Of a stretch of 9,058 nt of DNA, positions 7,017-9,058 are shown in pieces. The first letter of the stretch is position 1; the number at the start of each line of letters is the position of its first letter. The stretch comes from Clostridiales bacterium (lineage in GTDB: Bacteria; Bacillota; Clostridia; Lachnospirales; Lachnospiraceae): assembly GCA_020859965.1 (NCBI GenBank), contig JAJBVF010000361.1, positions 1 to 9,058 of the forward strand, given 5' to 3'. The translations under genes and the position numbers were made by a program. The notes under the pieces are model-generated. The model was not told the DNA's origin and did not search any database. It saw only the letters and a program-made list of their open reading frames with translations.

Positions 7017-7604
7017 ATGGGCAGAACAGCAGAGGTCATACGCAATACAAAAGAGACGCAGATCCGCATTTTCCTGAATCTGGATGGAACAGGAAAATCT
7101 TCCATTCATACGGGCATCGGTTTTTTTGATCATATGCTGGATGGTTTTGCCAGACATGGTCTGTTTGATCTGGAAGTAGAAGTGAATGGGGATCTGCAGG
7201 TGGACTGTCATCACACGATTGAGGATACCGGCATTGTGCTTGGGGAAGCAATCCGCCAGGCAACAGGAGATAAAAAAGGAATTCGCCGTTACGGAGACCG
7301 TATTTTGCCAATGGATGAAGTGCTGGTACTGTGCGCATTGGATTTGAGCGGCCGGCCTTTTTTCTGCTCGGATGCGGTTTTTCCGACGGAACGGATCGGT
7401 GAATTTGACACGGAGATGGTTCGCGAATTTTTTTACGCGGTATCCTACTCAGCGGCGATGAATCTTCATTTTTGCATGCTGCGTGATGGAAACAGCCATC
7501 ATATGGCAGAAGGAATGTTTAAGGCATTTGCAAAAGCATTGGATGAAGCATGCAGCTATGATGAGCGGATCCGGGATGTTCTGTCGACGAAAGGAACTTT
7601 ATAG
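7017..7604 (+). CDS. hisB: Imidazoleglycerol-phosphate dehydratase HisB
   Basis: HisB is the manganese enzyme that converts imidazoleglycerol phosphate to imidazoleacetol phosphate. The 195-residue protein is the usual length of a monofunctional dehydratase and lacks the histidinol-phosphatase domain of the enteric fusion. Motifs seen are HTGIGFFDHMLDGFARHG (31-48), DCHHTIEDTGIVLGEA (63-78), RRYG (90-93), LDLSGRPFF (108-116), and HFCMLRDGNSHHMAEGMFKA (151-170). The metal-binding His and Glu clusters (HH at 65-66, E69, HH at 161-162, E165) are intact. The ATG at 7017 is chosen because AGGAG (7004-7008) sits eight bases upstream and the protein begins as expected (GRTAEVIRNTKETQI). An in-frame ATG at 6951 would overlap hisD and add 22 residues that do not resemble the family. 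Confidence 0.97.
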   Translation: MGRTAEVIRNTKETQIRIFLNLDGTGKSSIHTGIGFFDHMLDGFARHGLFDLEVEVNGDLQVDCHHTIEDTGIVLGEAIRQATGDKKGIRRYGDRILPMDEVLVLCALDLSGRPFFCSDAVFPTERIGEFDTEMVREFFYAVSYSAAMNLHFCMLRDGNSHHMAEGMFKAFAKALDEACSYDERIRDVLSTKGTL

Positions 7605-7638
7605 GCTTTTCAGACTTTAAAGGCATTACAGACTTTAA
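7603..7638 (+). repeat. 18-bp imperfect tandem duplication after hisB
   Basis: AGGCTTTTCAGACTTTAA (7603-7620) is followed directly by AGGCATTACAGACTTTAA (7621-7638). The units match at 16 of 18 positions, and the last ten bases are identical. The first unit begins inside the hisB stop codon TAG (7602-7604), and the pair lies 37 bases before the start of the next gene. Both units are A/T-rich in the 3' half. Slippage duplication is the simplest origin; a binding site or RNA role cannot be excluded. Confidence 0.8.
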
Positions 7639-7675
7639 TAACAGAAGACTATCATGTGTTACGAGGAGAGACCTT

Positions 7676-8962
7676 ATGAAATACAAAGAACTGATTGTTC
7701 CATTATATCTGAAAAACGGTGCTCTGCTAAAAAGCCCGTTGGAAACGACCGTGTTTTGCGAGGATGTGGGAGAATTCGCGGCATCCTGTGAAAATATGGG
7801 AGCAGATGCGCTGTTGCTTTTTGACCTTTCTGAGGGGGACAAAGAGCATAATGAGACGATTGGCCTGATCAAACAAATCGGTCGTGCTACTGATCTGCCC
7901 ATGTATGGGGGTGGAAATATCCGGCGGCTGGAGGATGTGAAAAAGCTGATCTATGCCGGCTGCAGAAAGGTGTTTTTGAATTATGCGAAGCAGTCGAACC
8001 GCGATCTGATCGGTGAAGCGTCCGCTCGCTTCGGGCAGGAACGGATACTGGCCTGCGTTAAAACTGCAGACGAAATTCAGGCAGCTGTGGGGCAGGCGGA
8101 GCTTCTGGATGGTGTCGTGCTGCTGGATTCTTCATTGTTGTATTCTTATGGCTTTTCAGCAAATCAGTGGGAGATGATCTGCTGCGCGCTGGATACGTTT
8201 GAGACAAAGACAGCTGCGGAACTTTTGTCTGATGGGCGTGCGACAGGCATTTTCAGCATGGATTTTGTGAAAAGGGATTTTCCGTTTATGGAGGAAAAGC
8301 ATTCGCTCCTTGGAGAAGGGATAGCTGTAAATACATATGAAGCTTCTCTTCGCTGGGAAGAGATTCGTACGAACAGTGATGGACTGCTTCCGGTGGTAGT
8401 GCAGGATTACCGTACGATGGAAGTACTTATGGTAGCCTATATGAATGAGGAAGCCTATGAGGCGACCATCCGCACCGGCAGGATGACCTACTGGAGCCGA
8501 AGCCGCAAGGAGCTTTGGGTAAAGGGACTGACTTCCGGCCATTTTCAGTATGTGCGCGAGCTTGCGATCGACTGTGACAACGATACGCTTCTTGCGAAGG
8601 TCGTACAGATAGGAGCCGCCTGCCATACCGGAAACAGAAGCTGTTTCTATCAAACGGTTTTAAAGAAGGAATACGACTCATCCAATCCACTCAGTGTATT
8701 CGAGGAAGTATTTGCGGTCATCGAGGATCGGAAAGTACATCCGAAAGAAGGATCTTACACGAACTATCTGTTTGACAAAGGAATTGATAAAATACTCAAA
8801 AAAGTTGGTGAGGAGGCTACGGAGATTATTATCGCGGCGAAAAATCCGGATCCGGAAGAGGTTATCTATGAGATATCGGATTTTCTCTACCATGTCATGG
8901 TGCTTATGTCTGAGCGCGGTCTGACCTGGGAGGATATCACGGAAGAGCTTGCGAAACGCTAA
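7676..8962 (+). CDS. hisIE: HisIE with N-terminal degenerate HisF/HisA-like barrel
   Basis: The C-terminal half is a bifunctional enzyme. HisE hydrolyses phosphoribosyl-ATP to phosphoribosyl-AMP, and HisI opens the ring to give ProFAR. HisI (about residues 228-330) has VAYMNEEAYEAT, TYWSRSRKELWVKG and DCDNDTLL, with predicted zinc ligands Cys300, Cys316 and Cys323 at the canonical 16 and 7 residue spacings. HisE (about 335-428) shows the MazG-like KKVGEEATEIIIAAKN and YEISDFLYHVMVL. The N-terminal ~227 residues resemble HisF/HisA: ELIVPLYLKNGALLKS, LLLFDLSEGD, LPMYGGGNIRRLEDVKKLIYAGCRKVFLN and RDLIGEASARFGQERILACV. The positions of the two catalytic aspartates carry Tyr11 and Lys129, so barrel catalysis is unlikely. 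AGGAG (7664-7668) precedes the ATG by seven bases. Total length is 428 residues against about 200 for ordinary HisIE. HisI and HisE activity is very likely; the role of the barrel is unknown. Confidence 0.93.
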   Translation: MKYKELIVPLYLKNGALLKSPLETTVFCEDVGEFAASCENMGADALLLFDLSEGDKEHNETIGLIKQIGRATDLPMYGGGNIRRLEDVKKLIYAGCRKVFLNYAKQSNRDLIGEASARFGQERILACVKTADEIQAAVGQAELLDGVVLLDSSLLYSYGFSANQWEMICCALDTFETKTAAELLSDGRATGIFSMDFVKRDFPFMEEKHSLLGEGIAVNTYEASLRWEEIRTNSDGLLPVVVQDYRTMEVLMVAYMNEEAYEATIRTGRMTYWSRSRKELWVKGLTSGHFQYVRELAIDCDNDTLLAKVVQIGAACHTGNRSCFYQTVLKKEYDSSNPLSVFEEVFAVIEDRKVHPKEGSYTNYLFDKGIDKILKKVGEEATEIIIAAKNPDPEEVIYEISDFLYHVMVLMSERGLTWEDITEELAKR

Positions 8963-9058
8963 ACAACAAAACAAGAGCCTGCGGACAACGGGAATATAAA
9001 AAATATCTGCAAATGACTGGCAGCCGTAAAACGGTACGTGTTTGATACACCTCGTTTT

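Noticed and set aside
8963..9058. Terminator or further his gene after hisIE
   Set aside because: Only weak short stems (for example CCGT-AAA-ACGG at 9024-9034 and GTGT/ACAC at 9038-9050) are visible. The sequence ends at CGTTTT on the window edge, so neither a terminator nor a new gene can be supported.

Overview
The window looks like a chromosomal stretch from a Clostridia-type Firmicute, most likely a member of the Lachnospiraceae. This rests on Gram-positive style Shine-Dalgarno sites (AGGAGG/AGGAG), the pairing of HisZ with a short-form HisG, a Firmicute-type RecU resolvase, and a YgiQ-family radical SAM protein. The family-level assignment is inference; no rRNA or other marker is present. 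All supported genes lie on the plus strand, and nothing suggests recent horizontal transfer.

Left part (1-3610): the 3' part of a ygiQ-type radical SAM gene, cut by the window edge, is followed 7 bases later by an unrecognised small two-helix membrane protein (1222-1830). Then comes an RluA-family pseudouridine synthase with an S4 domain (1859-2974), and after a 102-base gap a RecU Holliday-junction resolvase (3077-3610). The first three are tightly spaced and probably co-transcribed. No convincing terminator is visible between any of these genes.

Right part (3620-8962): a histidine biosynthesis operon in the order hisZ-hisG-hisD-hisB-hisIE. A good sigma-A type promoter (TGGACA, 17 bases, TACAAT) begins ten bases after the recU stop codon. 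It would make a leader of about 125 nt with three possible hairpins but no T-box signature and no histidine-rich leader peptide. HisZ and HisG form the first-step ATP phosphoribosyltransferase. The last gene supplies HisE and HisI, which act on steps 2 and 3. HisB supplies step 6 (imidazoleglycerol-phosphate dehydration) and HisD the final two oxidations. hisA, hisF, hisH, hisC and histidinol phosphatase are not in the window and must lie elsewhere or beyond the right edge.

The most notable item is the last gene. Its C-terminal 200 residues are ordinary HisI-HisE, but the N-terminal ~227 residues are a diverged HisF/HisA-like (beta/alpha) barrel. The two catalytic aspartates align with tyrosine and lysine, while the first phosphate-binding GGG loop is kept. 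It reads as a pseudoenzyme domain fused ahead of HisIE. Lesser points are an 18-bp imperfect tandem duplication starting in the hisB stop codon, an awkward hisD start with out-of-frame ATGs nearer the Shine-Dalgarno site, an Asp-for-Glu change in the RecU active site, and a long Pro/Gly-rich linker in the pseudouridine synthase. The final 96 bases hold no gene and no clear terminator.
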